A stretch of DNA of 64,000 nt, from contig WHVY01000003.1 in the NCBI GenBank assembly GCA_022266195.1, positions 10,788,001 to 10,852,000 on the forward strand, given 5' to 3'. Shown piece by piece: positions 45,545 to 55,818 of this stretch. This DNA is from Tetranychus cinnabarinus. Its lineage: Eukaryota > Arthropoda > Arachnida > Trombidiformes > Tetranychidae. Under the pieces are notes generated by a model. That model worked only from the letters and a program-made list of their open reading frames with translations, made no database searches and was not told the origin of the DNA. A program made the translations under genes and the position numbers. Each line of letters starts with the position of its first letter. Positions within the stretch are counted from its first letter, which is position 1.

Positions 45545-46605
45545 ATGTCATTATTATGTCATTTAAATTGGTTACTACCAGTTTCTTCAGTTTCGTGGCT
45601 TATTTATGCCTTACTTAAGAGAAGTAATAGGCAAAAATATAAAGATAGCTTCAAAGATAAAGTTATTTTCATAACAGGAGCTTCTTCAGGTCTTGGTGAA
45701 GGTAAATTATTCTTATGGTGTTGCTCCCAATTTCATCTTTTCAAGATTTTAATACAAATCGTTCTTTTTAGCTTTGACTAGACTTTTCCACAAATTGGGA
45801 GCTAAATTAATTATTGCTGCCAGGAATATTGAAAAGCTTAATGAGCTGCGAGATGAATTGGTCGAGAATTACCCAGAAGGATATCGTCCAACTCCTTTGG
45901 AATTAGACTTAAGTAAAATTGATACTATCCGACAAATTACCAAATCAGCGATCGATATACATGGTAATATTGATATAATAATCAATAATGCCGGTATCAG
46001 TTATAGAGGAGCAATAATCTCAACTGATATTAATGTCTACCAAAACTTAATGACAGTGAATTATTTTGGACAAATCGAAGTGATTAAAGGTAAGTTTCGT
46101 GAAAGAATTAAGTATTTTCCCATTTAAATTCCGACTAAATTTTAATTTATTCAATTTTCCAGCAATAACTGAACATTTTGTAACAATTGGTAAAGGGACA
46201 ATCGTCGGTATTGGAAGCGTGCAATCGCAAATAAGCATACCATATAGATCGGCCTACTCAGCCTCTAAACATGCCTTTCAAGCTTTTATGGATTGCCTTC
46301 GAGCTGAATTATCTGCAATCCAACCAGGTATTGACGTGCTAGCTGTAAATCCAGGTTACATCAGAACAAACTTATCTTTAAATGCACTCTCATCCGACGG
46401 ATCTCTTTATAATAAGATGGACGAAACGACTGCTTTAGGCATGGAGCCTGAGATTGTTGCCAATGAAATTGCTGCGGCGATTTATCTAAAGAAGAAAGAG
46501 TTATTCTTGTCATCTGTAACTCATAAATTAGCCATAATACTTCGTTATTTGTTTCCAAATTTATTCTTCATTTTAATGTCCAAAAGAGCCAAGAAACTTA
46601 CTTAA
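45545..46605 (+). CDS. DHRS7B: DHRS7B-like short-chain dehydrogenase/reductase, 3 exons
   Basis: Exons 45545-45701, 45772-46089 and 46163-46605, both junctions phase 1, 305 residues. An N-terminal hydrophobic segment anchors it, probably in the ER or peroxisomal membrane. The Rossmann fold has TGASSGLG (44-51) for the cofactor, INNAGISYRG, catalytic Ser177 in IGSVQ and Y190-S-A-S-K194. The segments IPYRSAYSASKHAFQAF, DCLRAE and NPGYIRTNLS closely match human DHRS7B and its fly counterpart. DHRS7B (PexRAP) has been linked to ether-lipid synthesis as an acyl/alkyl-DHAP reductase. A C-terminal hydrophobic stretch ends in a basic tail. Confidence 0.92.
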
Positions 46606-46814
46606 TTATTGTTATGGTTTGTTGAACAATTTGTCTTTTTATTAACGTTTAATATGGCAAAACTAGACATACTGTTGATTACAGTGAAGTCTGCATATGA
46701 CTAAAGATCTTACAGTTTTCATTCAGACAATTGTAAGAATAGCCAACCTAATTTTATTAAGCATTGAAGTAGCAAGAGAAGAGAGTAATTTGATAAATCT
46801 GATTATAAATATCA

Positions 46815-46820
46815 AATAAA
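46815..46820 (+). promoter_or_regulatory. Putative polyadenylation signal of DHRS7B
   Basis: AATAAA 210 bp after the DHRS7B stop. The remainder of 46606-47110 shows no gene and is the shared 3' side of two convergent genes. Confidence 0.4.
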
Positions 46821-47110
46821 TACAATAACTCATTCCAAACTAATTGTTTACAAAGCTTTGATTAAAAATCATGAAAGGCTATTTTTCGGTAAAATTCTGC
46901 GTAAATAACAATAAGACTAATCCCACGAAATGGCATTTTGAGATTAACGACTGTACTAAATCAACAGCTGGTGTGATCGTTGTGTTCATTTCTTTAGAAA
47001 TATGAATTAATTTATTATCACTTAATTTATTCGTATTCATTATGATACTTTTGAATCAATCACATAGATTCATTCAATTTTCCCATTTATTCATTTTATA
47101 TTATAATAGC

Positions 47111-49274
47111 TCATCCTTTTCCGTCAAACATAGTTTCTCGTTTCTCCAATATTGCTTCAATGGCTATTTTTGCATCTTGTGCTGCAGGGACAATTAATTC
47201 TGGTGGAAGTAGGAATCCATATTGACCATTATCACGAGTCTCAAAAGTAATTGCTATATCCGCAAATCCTCTGGAATAAACCCAATCATCGCTTCCGCCA
47301 CTAGACGCATCTAGGTAATTAGAAAAGGTTCAATTCACTGATACTGTATATTGAAATCATATTAATAGATCGAGGTCTTCCATTAAAAGTTGTTAATCTA
47401 GAATCAGAACTTTTTACTCTGAAAAAGGGAATTACCAAATGGGAAAGGAAAAATGGAATTTGAAATCACTAAACTCCAAACCTCACTACAGACAACCTCG
47501 AAAAACAGCAAACATATTAAAGTCTAACATGGATTCGAAGGTAGTGAAATTTGAATTGTAATTTAACTTACATTTATATGCCTGAGCAGTTTGACCACCA
47601 CGATATAATCTTCTACCAATATTTCTATTAACCCTGTTGATCGCTTCTTGGCCAACTGTTTCCAATAGCTCTAAATTTTTAGGAGGGTTTTTGGTGAAAC
47701 CATAAGGCCACAGAATCCATTGACCATACGAATGTATGGTAAAGTAGAGGAGAGTGCATTCTCCTGGTTCACTGTCGAGTTTTTTGTAGTAGTTTACAAG
47801 ACTTCTGGTTTCGGGTTCAGAATTGGGTTTAGGCCCACAATAATTTTCTTTACACGGATTTCTTGATGATCCAATTTTACACCAATCGATATTAAAATTA
47901 CGATTCAAATCTACACCAATACAAGATACACCTGCTCGCTTTGAGCGATTTTTTCGCCAAAGTCGAGCACCTCTGACTCTGGACCATGTGTATGCATAGC
48001 CATCAGGATTTGCTATTGGTATAATATGGAATTGATAGCGTTTAAAGATTGGTGAATTCGTAGTGGCCAGAAAATGAATCAAATACAAACATGAAGCTGG
48101 CGAGGCCCATTCTCTTGCATGAAGACCACATTCAATAACTACTGTCTTACATTCATTATTGGGAGGCCTACGATTTGGTTGTCTATTGTTTCTATTCCTG
48201 TTTCGATCATGACTACCAGTTATACCATCTTGATGACTTATTTTGGAATCATCTGTCCCGTCAACATCATCATCATCATAGTCCCCATCACCATCTTGGT
48301 CCCCATCAACACTAGCGATATCCATTTGTGATTCACGATTTATAACAACAGCGGGAATGACTCGACCCTCGAAACTTTTACCGATGGAAATTAAATACAT
48401 CGATGGAAATTCATCTGCCCACGATTTGATAATTGAAAGATATTCAGTGTAACGGTAATATCTTTTGAACAGTGAAGGTCTAACTGGTTTTATTGATGAA
48501 GCATCGGAAGCTAAATCAAGTTTTGGTTGAGTGTAATTGACCAATGCTAAATAAGCAGCCTTATTCTCAAAGAGTATATCAAATGGGATTGGAATTTTAT
48601 CAAGAGCTTTAAGAAAATCTTCATCATCTTCATCCACAGCAGCCCAAACAGTAAAGTTAGCATCAGATGGACGATTCCAAACATCAACCTGAATCCAATA
48701 GTATAATTAATCAAAATTTATTGGAGCAATTGAATGTAAAAAGGAGTTTGGGTTTAAAACAGCAAAAGCAAATTAGCAAAAATTTAATACCAATCAAATT
48801 CACACTTATACAATTTATCGAAGAGTTGAAACTCATATTCACCGATTAAACTGATAATCAGACACTTTCTTCTATTCATTTACCGATTACTACAAAAAAT
48901 CGAATGAAGTTTCAACTTTGAACGTAATTTGACTGAAAGTTAACGATCATAAAGTTTTCAATCTGTCAAATGAACGTCCTTTGTGTGCTCAAACTAACTC
49001 ACCACTTGATTTAAACAGATTTCTGTATTAAAGCTTTGAATAGATTTATATCAATTTTAAAAAGCGATTTGCTGTTTATCCGATGTTTATAAAAGGAAAT
49101 ATTAGGACATACCTGAAATTTTCTTGCCAATCCAATGAGCTCTTCATATTCAGCCAAATTTTTTGAATGTATTTTCACAATCTTAGCATCGGATTCTTCG
49201 GTTTTATCACAACTTATATGCCAAATAAGAAAGACACAGAGACAGAATAACAATTCAATCAGACTGGTCATCAT
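47111..49274 (-). CDS. Secreted M14 metallocarboxypeptidase, B-type, with charged insert; 3 exons
   Basis: Exons in transcript order are 49274-49113, 48688-47572 and 47310-47111 (phases 0 and 1), 492 residues. A signal peptide (MMTSLIELLFCLCVFLIWHI) and a propeptide with VDVWNRPS precede the peptidase. Zinc ligands are H244 and E247 in GLHAREW and H373 in TIHSYGQ. DLNRNF supplies substrate-binding Asn/Arg, and E450 in ITFETRD is the general base. In GGSDDW, the position equivalent to residue 255 of bovine carboxypeptidase A is Asp, predicting preference for C-terminal Lys/Arg. Odd feature: a ~60-residue low-complexity insert (173-233), first Asp/Gly-rich then Arg/Asn-rich, just before HAREW. 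The start could also be the next Met or 49355. Confidence 0.9.
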
Positions 49275-50059
49275 TAAAATAAGGCTATTGAAATAGAAGG
49301 CTGAAAAAGAGGGAAAACAAAGAAAGAGACAATGTGGAGCCAGCAAACAGTTCACAACCAGAATCTAAACTTAAACAGTTATAAGTCTCTCTTTTAAATT
49401 TTTTATTACAATTTTGTTTAATTGAAATTTAGTTTATCCATTATTTCATACAATTATTATGTCAACATGAATCCTCCATCATGAAATTCATTTTGTTTCA
49501 GCTTATTCTATTTGTTATGTGTTAACAGTTAAAAAATGCAAGGCAAATTTTCCTCTTCTCAAGGACAACGATTGCAAATTTTGTTTGCTTAGTCGTTCAT
49601 TTTTATTTTCATTATTTTACCTCTTTTTCCCTTCAAAATAGTTCTTTGTCCCTCTCTTTTTAACTTTTTGTTGATTATTTTAATTGTGAAATGATGTGTA
49701 ATACCACTTCTACAGATAATCGCCATCATCATCATCTTGATCGCCATATCGTTTGCATCGGTTGGTGGGAACATTTTAAAGTAGGTGTTCATCTGTTATG
49801 CTCATAAGAGATATAGTCTGCTGTTAACCAAGGATCATCTCCCGGTTCAGATTTTATTTGTTATTCTCTCTCAGTTTTCAACTTTCACTAATGAATTCAA
49901 TTTTCATCTTTTCGACAGGTTTCAAAGGCTTTCTCTGTGTTACAACGAAAATGTAAAGCTCAACAATTTGGTTTATTATTCAATATCAAATGAATAAAAA
50001 GACTTTATTGGATCGATTCAACATAAATGAACAAATTGATTTTTCGATGTCGCTTTCCA
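49275..50059. other. Spacer between carboxypeptidase and lipocalin genes
   Basis: 785 bp upstream of the carboxypeptidase and downstream of lipocalin 1. Short frames on both strands (49589-49997) have no family resemblance. Confidence 0.4.
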
Positions 50060-50947
50060 TTAGGATTGGGATTTTCCTCTATTGGCTTTAGAGTCAGGAT
50101 AACCATTACAGTATGAGTATTGATCGTAATTATTAATCAAAGAAGTCACTGGAACTCCTAAGTTTTGTACAGCGATGTATGCAGCCAGTTTTGATTGAGC
50201 TGGAGGAGTTTGGCTTTTTGTTAATAATTTAGCATGGACTGTAAACAAATGCAGAAAAAACATGATAAGTTTAACCATCGAGATTAATTGAAAATTAAAT
50301 GCAATTACTTAAGTGATTTCCTTTTTTCTCTTTGCAGCCGATAAGAACAGCATAATTCTCATAGTCAGTGTCCACAACATATCTATCGAAGCTCTTTCCA
50401 GCTGAAAATAATGAATCAACGTTAATGAAATATTGACATAATCAAATCTTGACTGAAATTGACATACTTGGTGTGAATTTGATGGTTATTTTATTTGGTT
50501 GAGACTGGTCAATCAGTCCAGGGCCACCTTCACCTCGTGTGTACCTGATAAAAAGACGACAAGCACAACAAATATAATGATAAAATAGAATCAGGAAACA
50601 TCGAAAAACAAATTGAAACTTACCCTCCCAAATGGAATCCATTCAAATATGTAACGGAGCTGTTATCTCGGAAAATGTATGTGTCGACTGGACAGTTTTC
50701 AAGATCACCGTTTTCATCTTTTGTTTCCTTCAGGACATACCAGGATCCTTCCATCTGTTGAAAGTTGAGATTAGTTTCACTGCCACGAGAAAAACTCTTA
50801 CGTTGCATCATATGATAATGAATGACTTACCTTTTTCCATGAGAAATTAGCTGGAGCTGGAATGTTGGGACATGGACCAGGCAGGGTAACTTCACAGCAA
50901 ACAGAAGCAATCAAGCAAATAAGCAGAATATAACCTTTAGTAATCAT
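50060..50947 (-). CDS. Secreted lipocalin (apolipoprotein D-like) 1, 5 exons
   Basis: Exons in transcript order are 50947-50831, 50754-50624, 50544-50468, 50401-50309 and 50238-50060. Phases are 0, 2, 1, 1 and the protein has 198 residues. A signal peptide (MITKGYILLICLIASVCC) is followed by PGPCPNIPAPANFSW and the lipocalin strand-A motif as MEGSWYVLKET, then DRYVVDTDYENYAVLIGC, matching the second and third lipocalin conserved regions. Cysteines in ENCPVD, IGCKE and SYCNG could form the usual disulfides. Lipocalins carry small hydrophobic molecules outside cells; the ligand here is unknown. It lies head-to-head with lipocalin 2 across 566 bp and shares its intron phases. The exon 4 donor was chosen by phase. 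Confidence 0.85.
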
Positions 50948-51513
50948 TTTCAACGGTTTTACTTATTTGGTTGGATTCACTATTGTTATGTCTTTACGTT
51001 TGTTGCTGCATTTAGCTTATTTGTTTAAATACTTACAGAATATTTTCCAAGGTTTTGATTAACAATTGATTATGAGCTCGAAATGAGTTGAAAATAAGTT
51101 CAGAATGAGTTTTTAACTAGAACAATCGATTAAATTATCTTTATCAAATCCACCCATTCTAATGCAATTCAACACTTATCACTAAAAGGAGATACAATGT
51201 AAATTGTTATAACAAAATTTCCATTGTTAAGATGAAATTTCATCGCAATCGATCATTGATTTTTCTGTCTGTTTCTGTAATTTTTCTTCAGTAAATTGAT
51301 ATAAAATTGATAAATTCGCTATTATCATGTATTCTGAAGCTATCGCTAAAATCTAGATGGAACAATGAAAAGAGAAATCAATTTGATTGCTAATCTGATT
51401 GAATGTAGTTGAAAGTTAAGTACGCAAATCGTTCAATTATAAATTTACAGAAGCAAGTTGAATTGATTGTATATTTTATTTGTTTGCAATAGGAACCATT
51501 TCAGTAAAAAAAA
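50948..51513. promoter_or_regulatory. Bidirectional promoter region of the two lipocalins
   Basis: 566 bp between the start codons of two divergently transcribed paralogues. No specific element can be named, but it must contain both 5' UTRs and core promoters unless there are further upstream exons. Confidence 0.45.
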
Positions 51514-52633
51514 ATGTTCAACAAAATCTTTTTTATCCTTTTAGCCTGCTATCTTGGCTCAATTTCATGTGAAATTTTTGACATCGGTACCTGTCCAACT
51601 CCTACTACATTCAGCCCATCTGATGCTGCAAAGGTAATTTAATCCTCAGTCTAATCCTTAATTGTTACTAAACTGTTTTTCAACTTTCAGTTTTATGGTA
51701 AATGGTATGAAATCGCTCGAGTTGAAAGTGGTACAGAAAAGGGTCTCCGGTGTGTTACCTTTGATATTGCATCCAATGCATCTTATTTATCTGGACATCC
51801 AGTAACCCAAACTGGTTTCGATGACAAGTAAGTCCATTTTTTGTAAAGTTTCTCAAAATGTAATAACAATTATTGTATAGCTGAAACAACTAGAGTTAAA
51901 CACAAATTCATCAACAACCATTTCTTTCAGAAACAATGAATACATTTACATTGGCAATCTTCAGATGTGGGATGATCAAACTGTTTTTGAATATGGAAAT
52001 TTTGATATTTTGGACATCGATCGTAAGTTTCGATGTTATTTTATTTTATCTTTTTTCTTGTTCTCTTAAAACCATTAGAAACTGACTGACCATCTTTTTG
52101 CATTTCAGTTGCTTATGGCTATACAGTTGTTGATACTGATTATGATAACTACGCCATTGTACTTGGTTGCTCTGAACTTCCTCCATTTGGTTATTGGTTT
52201 CCCTTCTTACTTGTCAGAATACGTGAGTTTACCTTTTTGAAATTGAATTTTCCCTGACAAGGGAAGTGCCCTTGCTTGTACGATTTTTTTCGATTTTATT
52301 CGAGCTTATAATGTAGAGTACAAAAAATAATGAGATACGTATGATATCATTACCTGCACCAGCGAAACAAAAGCAGAAATATTTATCTCATTATTTTTTC
52401 GTCCTCTACAAAGTAAGGTCAAAATTTGGAAAAAAATCGTTCATACAAAGGCTCATTCTGCGTGAGATATCTTATAAATGTTTCAATTTTCAGGTGTTGC
52501 ATGGATCCTCTCTCGAACACCTACACTGGATGCTGAGCTTCAAAGCAAATTGGTTGATTTATTGGCTAAAAATGGAGTTGGCCAAAGTAAATTGACTTTC
52601 AACAAATTCGATAGCTGCCCATCATATTATTGA
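51514..52633 (+). CDS. Secreted lipocalin (apolipoprotein D-like) 2, 5 exons
   Basis: Exons 51514-51633, 51691-51827, 51931-52022, 52109-52222 and 52494-52633, phases 0, 2, 1, 1, 200 residues. The signal peptide is MFNKIFFILLACYLGSISC. FYGKWYEIARVE is the diagnostic lipocalin motif (G-x-W-Y-E), followed by GLRCVTF, then TVVDTDYDNYAIVLGC and RVAWILSRTPTLD, the Arg-containing third motif typical of the apolipoprotein D group. It ends in FDSCPSYY. The role is extracellular transport of a small hydrophobic ligand. Intron 4 and exon 5 of this gene reappear as broken fragments inside the APEH array, so this locus sits at the edge of the segmental duplication. Confidence 0.9.
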
Positions 52634-52644
52634 TCACCAAGCAA

Positions 52645-52650
52645 AATAAA
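52645..52650 (+). promoter_or_regulatory. Putative polyadenylation signal of lipocalin 2
   Basis: AATAAA 12 bp after the lipocalin 2 stop; a second copy is at 52713-52718. Both are also seen in the duplicated lipocalin tails downstream. Confidence 0.6.
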
Positions 52651-52891
52651 AGTCTAACGTTTATTGTGATTTTTACATACGTTAAAACTTGTCTAGTGTA
52701 AGCAAATGTTGAAATAAAAGTTTTGATTGTTCGTCAATTGATTTAACCAACAATTATTATGTTCAATCTTACAAGGAGATACTAGAGTATTCATTATATT
52801 AATACACAAAAAGATACAAATATGGAAATATTCAACTAAGAAGTGGACAAAAGATGATCGAGAAACCATAACATAGTATTCACTGACATAT

Positions 52892-55057
52892 CTAAAATTG
52901 CGTTTCTTTGGTTATGCTATGATTGTCTTCATAAACCAAACATTTTGCTTCAATTTGGCGTGCTTTTAATACATAATAGTAATTTAATCCTTGGCTCATT
53001 GAAACCCGCTTGTCTTTAGTACTCAGACACATTAAAACTGGAGTTTTTACTTTGTCGATATGCAAAATAGGAGACTTGAGTAATAACCTTTTCAATAATT
53101 CTGGTGTTGGTTTGATGAATGGGTAAATTTTAAGATCACCAGATCCCTCGACAAGATGCCAATCAGGAATATCAGAAGTACCAAATCCACTAGCAAGATC
53201 TGTGACTGGGTTTCGAGCTTTACAAGCTTTAAATCCAAAATCACTATGTTGTCCAATTAAATGGGTTACCAGAAATCCACCATGACTTCCACCGAGAAGG
53301 AAAACTTGTTTTGGATCAATCTGTGATTTTTCGATGTAATATTTTAGTACATGAATGCAATCTTCGACATCAGTTGTTCCAACTTTACCACACAGAAACT
53401 TTTCATGAGCAGAGTTGATGCCAGTTGATCCACGGTAATTGACCAAAATTAATTTAAAGCCAGCTTCAACCATGGCTGCAACTGTACTGAGGTATGACGC
53501 CTCAAAATGTGAATGAGGCCCTCCATGGGGAAGTAAAATAGCTGCACTTGGTTTATCCATCAGCTCTTTTGGGCTTATGTAAACAGAGGTATCAATTTTT
53601 TCTATGATATCACATCGATATTCCATATCATCTATTCTCACTTCATAGTTTGAATCGACAGGGATTAAGGCAAGTTGATTATCATTGTTATTTAGTTTAC
53701 CTATTTGTAGATTATTACCACGATTAGGTTCCGAAATTTTTAAAACAACCAAATCATCCAATAGTGACAAAACTGAAACCACTTTACCAGGTAGAGCAAT
53801 GCGTGTATGTAAACCTGTCTCACAATTGATATGAAATAGATGAGTTCTGTAACCCATGCTGGCATCCACTATGATGCTTTTATTATCAGATAACCAACAT
53901 GGATTTGGCAAATATATGCAATAAAGTGATCTGATTTCCGTGGGATCCTCAATTTCATTGGGTAACGAACGATTAGTGTTGATTAAAGTTTTTGTTGTTG
54001 AATCTTGTAAATTAAGAACTACCAATGATGATGCTTGGCCATGTGGTCCTGATGGTGGATTACAAAGAAAAACAATTTTCTTGGAATCATAACTGACTCT
54101 TGGACTTCTAAGAGCAATGTTGATGTTTTTTCCATAAATGCAAATAGGTTCTGATTCAGGATCTCTCAAGTCACATTTGAATAAACATGATTTTCTGACA
54201 GGACAAAGTATGAGTCCTAATCGACGAGATTCTTCCATTATACCAACAAAACCAATTGTTTTATCATCTATCCAAAAGGCTTCACTGCATGTGACTCCGG
54301 GAATTTCGATCGTTCTTATTTTATAATCATCTTTACGATCAACAATACAAACAATCGGATTATAGGTACCTTCAAGTTGTTCACCCCAATCCTCTTTTAA
54401 CAAGTACTCGTCTCCTTGACCACTTGGTTTTATATTTTCATCCAAATCACTCTTTGATTCATCATTATTGTCTTTGTTCTTTTTCGGTTCCTCAAAAAAT
54501 CCAGACGTTGTTTTGTATTTATCTGCAATGAACATTAACTGTGATCCATCTCGAGACCAACTCATTTTACCAAAAGTTGGTGAACAATGTATTTTACCGA
54601 AAGACTTATCTTTATCTCCATTAAGAGTTTTTATCTTTCCCTTTTTTGACCAAAATTCAATAACTTGACTGCTCTTCTTGTCTTTTCCAATTTTTTCACG
54701 CACAACAGCTTTCCATTGATTGTCAAGCGAAGTAACTGAAATTAATTCCTCACTTACATCTTGTAGATTATTCAAGGCAATAACTTTATCCACGTTTCCA
54801 TCATCTTTCAAATGAACCATGTATTCAGTGAAAAAATTCACTTTTTCAATTGACTCAAAGTCAGTATGGCTCCAATCAACACGAAGTTTATATGATTTTG
54901 GTAGCAAACTGTTGGATGATAGCGTGGCTTTTGCAGCATTCGGATGTAAGCCATATTTTTTAAATATCTCAGTTAGGCTTTTGATCACTGAAGAATTTGA
55001 TGAAGCTTTGCCTTTGATTCCTCGACAAAAATCAATCAAACGATTTGTAGTTGACAT
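52892..55057 (-). CDS. APEH: Acylaminoacyl-peptidase copy 1, C-terminally truncated
   Basis: An intronless 721-residue S9C prolyl-oligopeptidase-type enzyme that releases N-acylated amino acids from peptides in the cytosol. The N-terminal beta-propeller is followed by an alpha/beta-hydrolase domain with nucleophile Ser591 in GGSHGGF, Asp in STKDKRVS and His in YEDNHS, so the triad is kept. It differs from copies 2 and 3 by a 27-bp in-frame deletion (9 residues missing at EKIDTSVYIS) and a 1-bp deletion near 52895-52900. That frameshift ends the protein at KETQF and removes the final ~30 residues (LWFLDHLSSTSE in the other copies). The downstream DNA still resembles the lost coding sequence, so the damage is recent. 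It may be a decaying gene. Confidence 0.9.
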   Translation of the reverse strand: MSTTNRLIDFCRGIKGKASSNSSVIKSLTEIFKKYGLHPNAAKATLSSNSLLPKSYKLRVDWSHTDFESIEKVNFFTEYMVHLKDDGNVDKVIALNNLQDVSEELISVTSLDNQWKAVVREKIGKDKKSSQVIEFWSKKGKIKTLNGDKDKSFGKIHCSPTFGKMSWSRDGSQLMFIADKYKTTSGFFEEPKKNKDNNDESKSDLDENIKPSGQGDEYLLKEDWGEQLEGTYNPIVCIVDRKDDYKIRTIEIPGVTCSEAFWIDDKTIGFVGIMEESRRLGLILCPVRKSCLFKCDLRDPESEPICIYGKNINIALRSPRVSYDSKKIVFLCNPPSGPHGQASSLVVLNLQDSTTKTLINTNRSLPNEIEDPTEIRSLYCIYLPNPCWLSDNKSIIVDASMGYRTHLFHINCETGLHTRIALPGKVVSVLSLLDDLVVLKISEPNRGNNLQIGKLNNNDNQLALIPVDSNYEVRIDDMEYRCDIIEKIDTSVYISPKELMDKPSAAILLPHGGPHSHFEASYLSTVAAMVEAGFKLILVNYRGSTGINSAHEKFLCGKVGTTDVEDCIHVLKYYIEKSQIDPKQVFLLGGSHGGFLVTHLIGQHSDFGFKACKARNPVTDLASGFGTSDIPDWHLVEGSGDLKIYPFIKPTPELLKRLLLKSPILHIDKVKTPVLMCLSTKDKRVSMSQGLNYYYVLKARQIEAKCLVYEDNHSITKETQF

Positions 55058-55407
55058 TTTAATCTAATCAGAAATAAGAAAGAACAAGAAAAATAAATTT
55101 AAATGTCTTTATTACCAACAATTTGAACCAACATACCTAGAGATGAAGGATAATAGCAAATTCATCGCTTATCGATGATTCCAATGATGTATAGATTTGA
55201 AGAAACTCTAAGCACACTCGCTGTCATGAGGATTCTAAGCGCAATCGGAGTGATAGGCTTGAAGAATATTATTAATATGTTTGTATCTTACAGTAAAGTT
55301 TTCAGTCTTTCAAATACTTTTCCATGAACAATTTTGCGGCATGAATTTTTGACACTTAAGCAGCAAAATTCTACTGATTACTTGATCAAATTAACACAGT
55401 ACTTTTA
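55058..55407. other. 5' flank of APEH copy 1
   Basis: The first ~150 bp resemble the flanks of copies 2 and 3 but are closer to the orphan flank at 58316-58460. The stretch near 55256-55407 recurs upstream of copy 3 near 61890-62075, so this flank belongs to the duplicated unit. Confidence 0.6.
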
Positions 55408-55610
55408 TTAGTAAGTAAATTGACTTTTGATACCTGCCCATCATATTATTGATAACCTATCAATAAAAGTCTGTAAAATATAATAAATGTTTATTGTGAT
55501 TTTTACTTTAAATACTTTATTAGTGTAAGTAAATGTTAAAATAAAAATTTTGATTATTCGTCGATTGAATCGACCAACAATTTTTATGTTTAATCTTGCA
55601 AGGCGATACT
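55408..55610 (+). pseudogene. Lipocalin 2 tail fragment, copy A
   Basis: The end of lipocalin exon 5 (AGTAAATTGACTTT, then CTGCCCATCATATTATTGAT), the AATAAAAGTCT polyadenylation region and ~140 bp of 3' flank match 52588-52780 with scattered differences. No start, signal peptide or lipocalin motif is present. It is a relic of the duplication that created APEH copy 2 and cannot encode a lipocalin. Confidence 0.8.
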
Positions 55611-55758
55611 CGTAAAATTACCTGGATGAATTAATCATTGAAGAATTATAATGTCACAGCCTTTTTTGGATAATCTTGAATCAACACAAAAACTGTTGGA
55701 ATAAAATAAAATGGTTGTTATTACAGAATTAAAGTGAATTTTTCATGACTTTTACACA

Positions 55759-55764
55759 TTTATT
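55759..55764 (-). promoter_or_regulatory. Putative polyadenylation signal of APEH copy 2
   Basis: TTTATT on the plus strand reads AATAAA on the minus strand, about 55 bp after the stop of copy 2. The same signal lies after copy 3. Confidence 0.55.
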
Positions 55765-55818
55765 TCTAGAGTATTCATTATACACAAAAAGATACAAATA
55801 TTCAGTGGAAATATTCAA

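Noticed and set aside
48119..48331. Plus-strand frame over the carboxypeptidase insert
   Set aside because: Antisense shadow of the acidic/basic low-complexity insert.
54138..54668. Plus-strand frames repeated at 57155-57685 and 60621-61151
   Set aside because: They recur only because the APEH genes are duplicated; antisense shadows without independent constraint.
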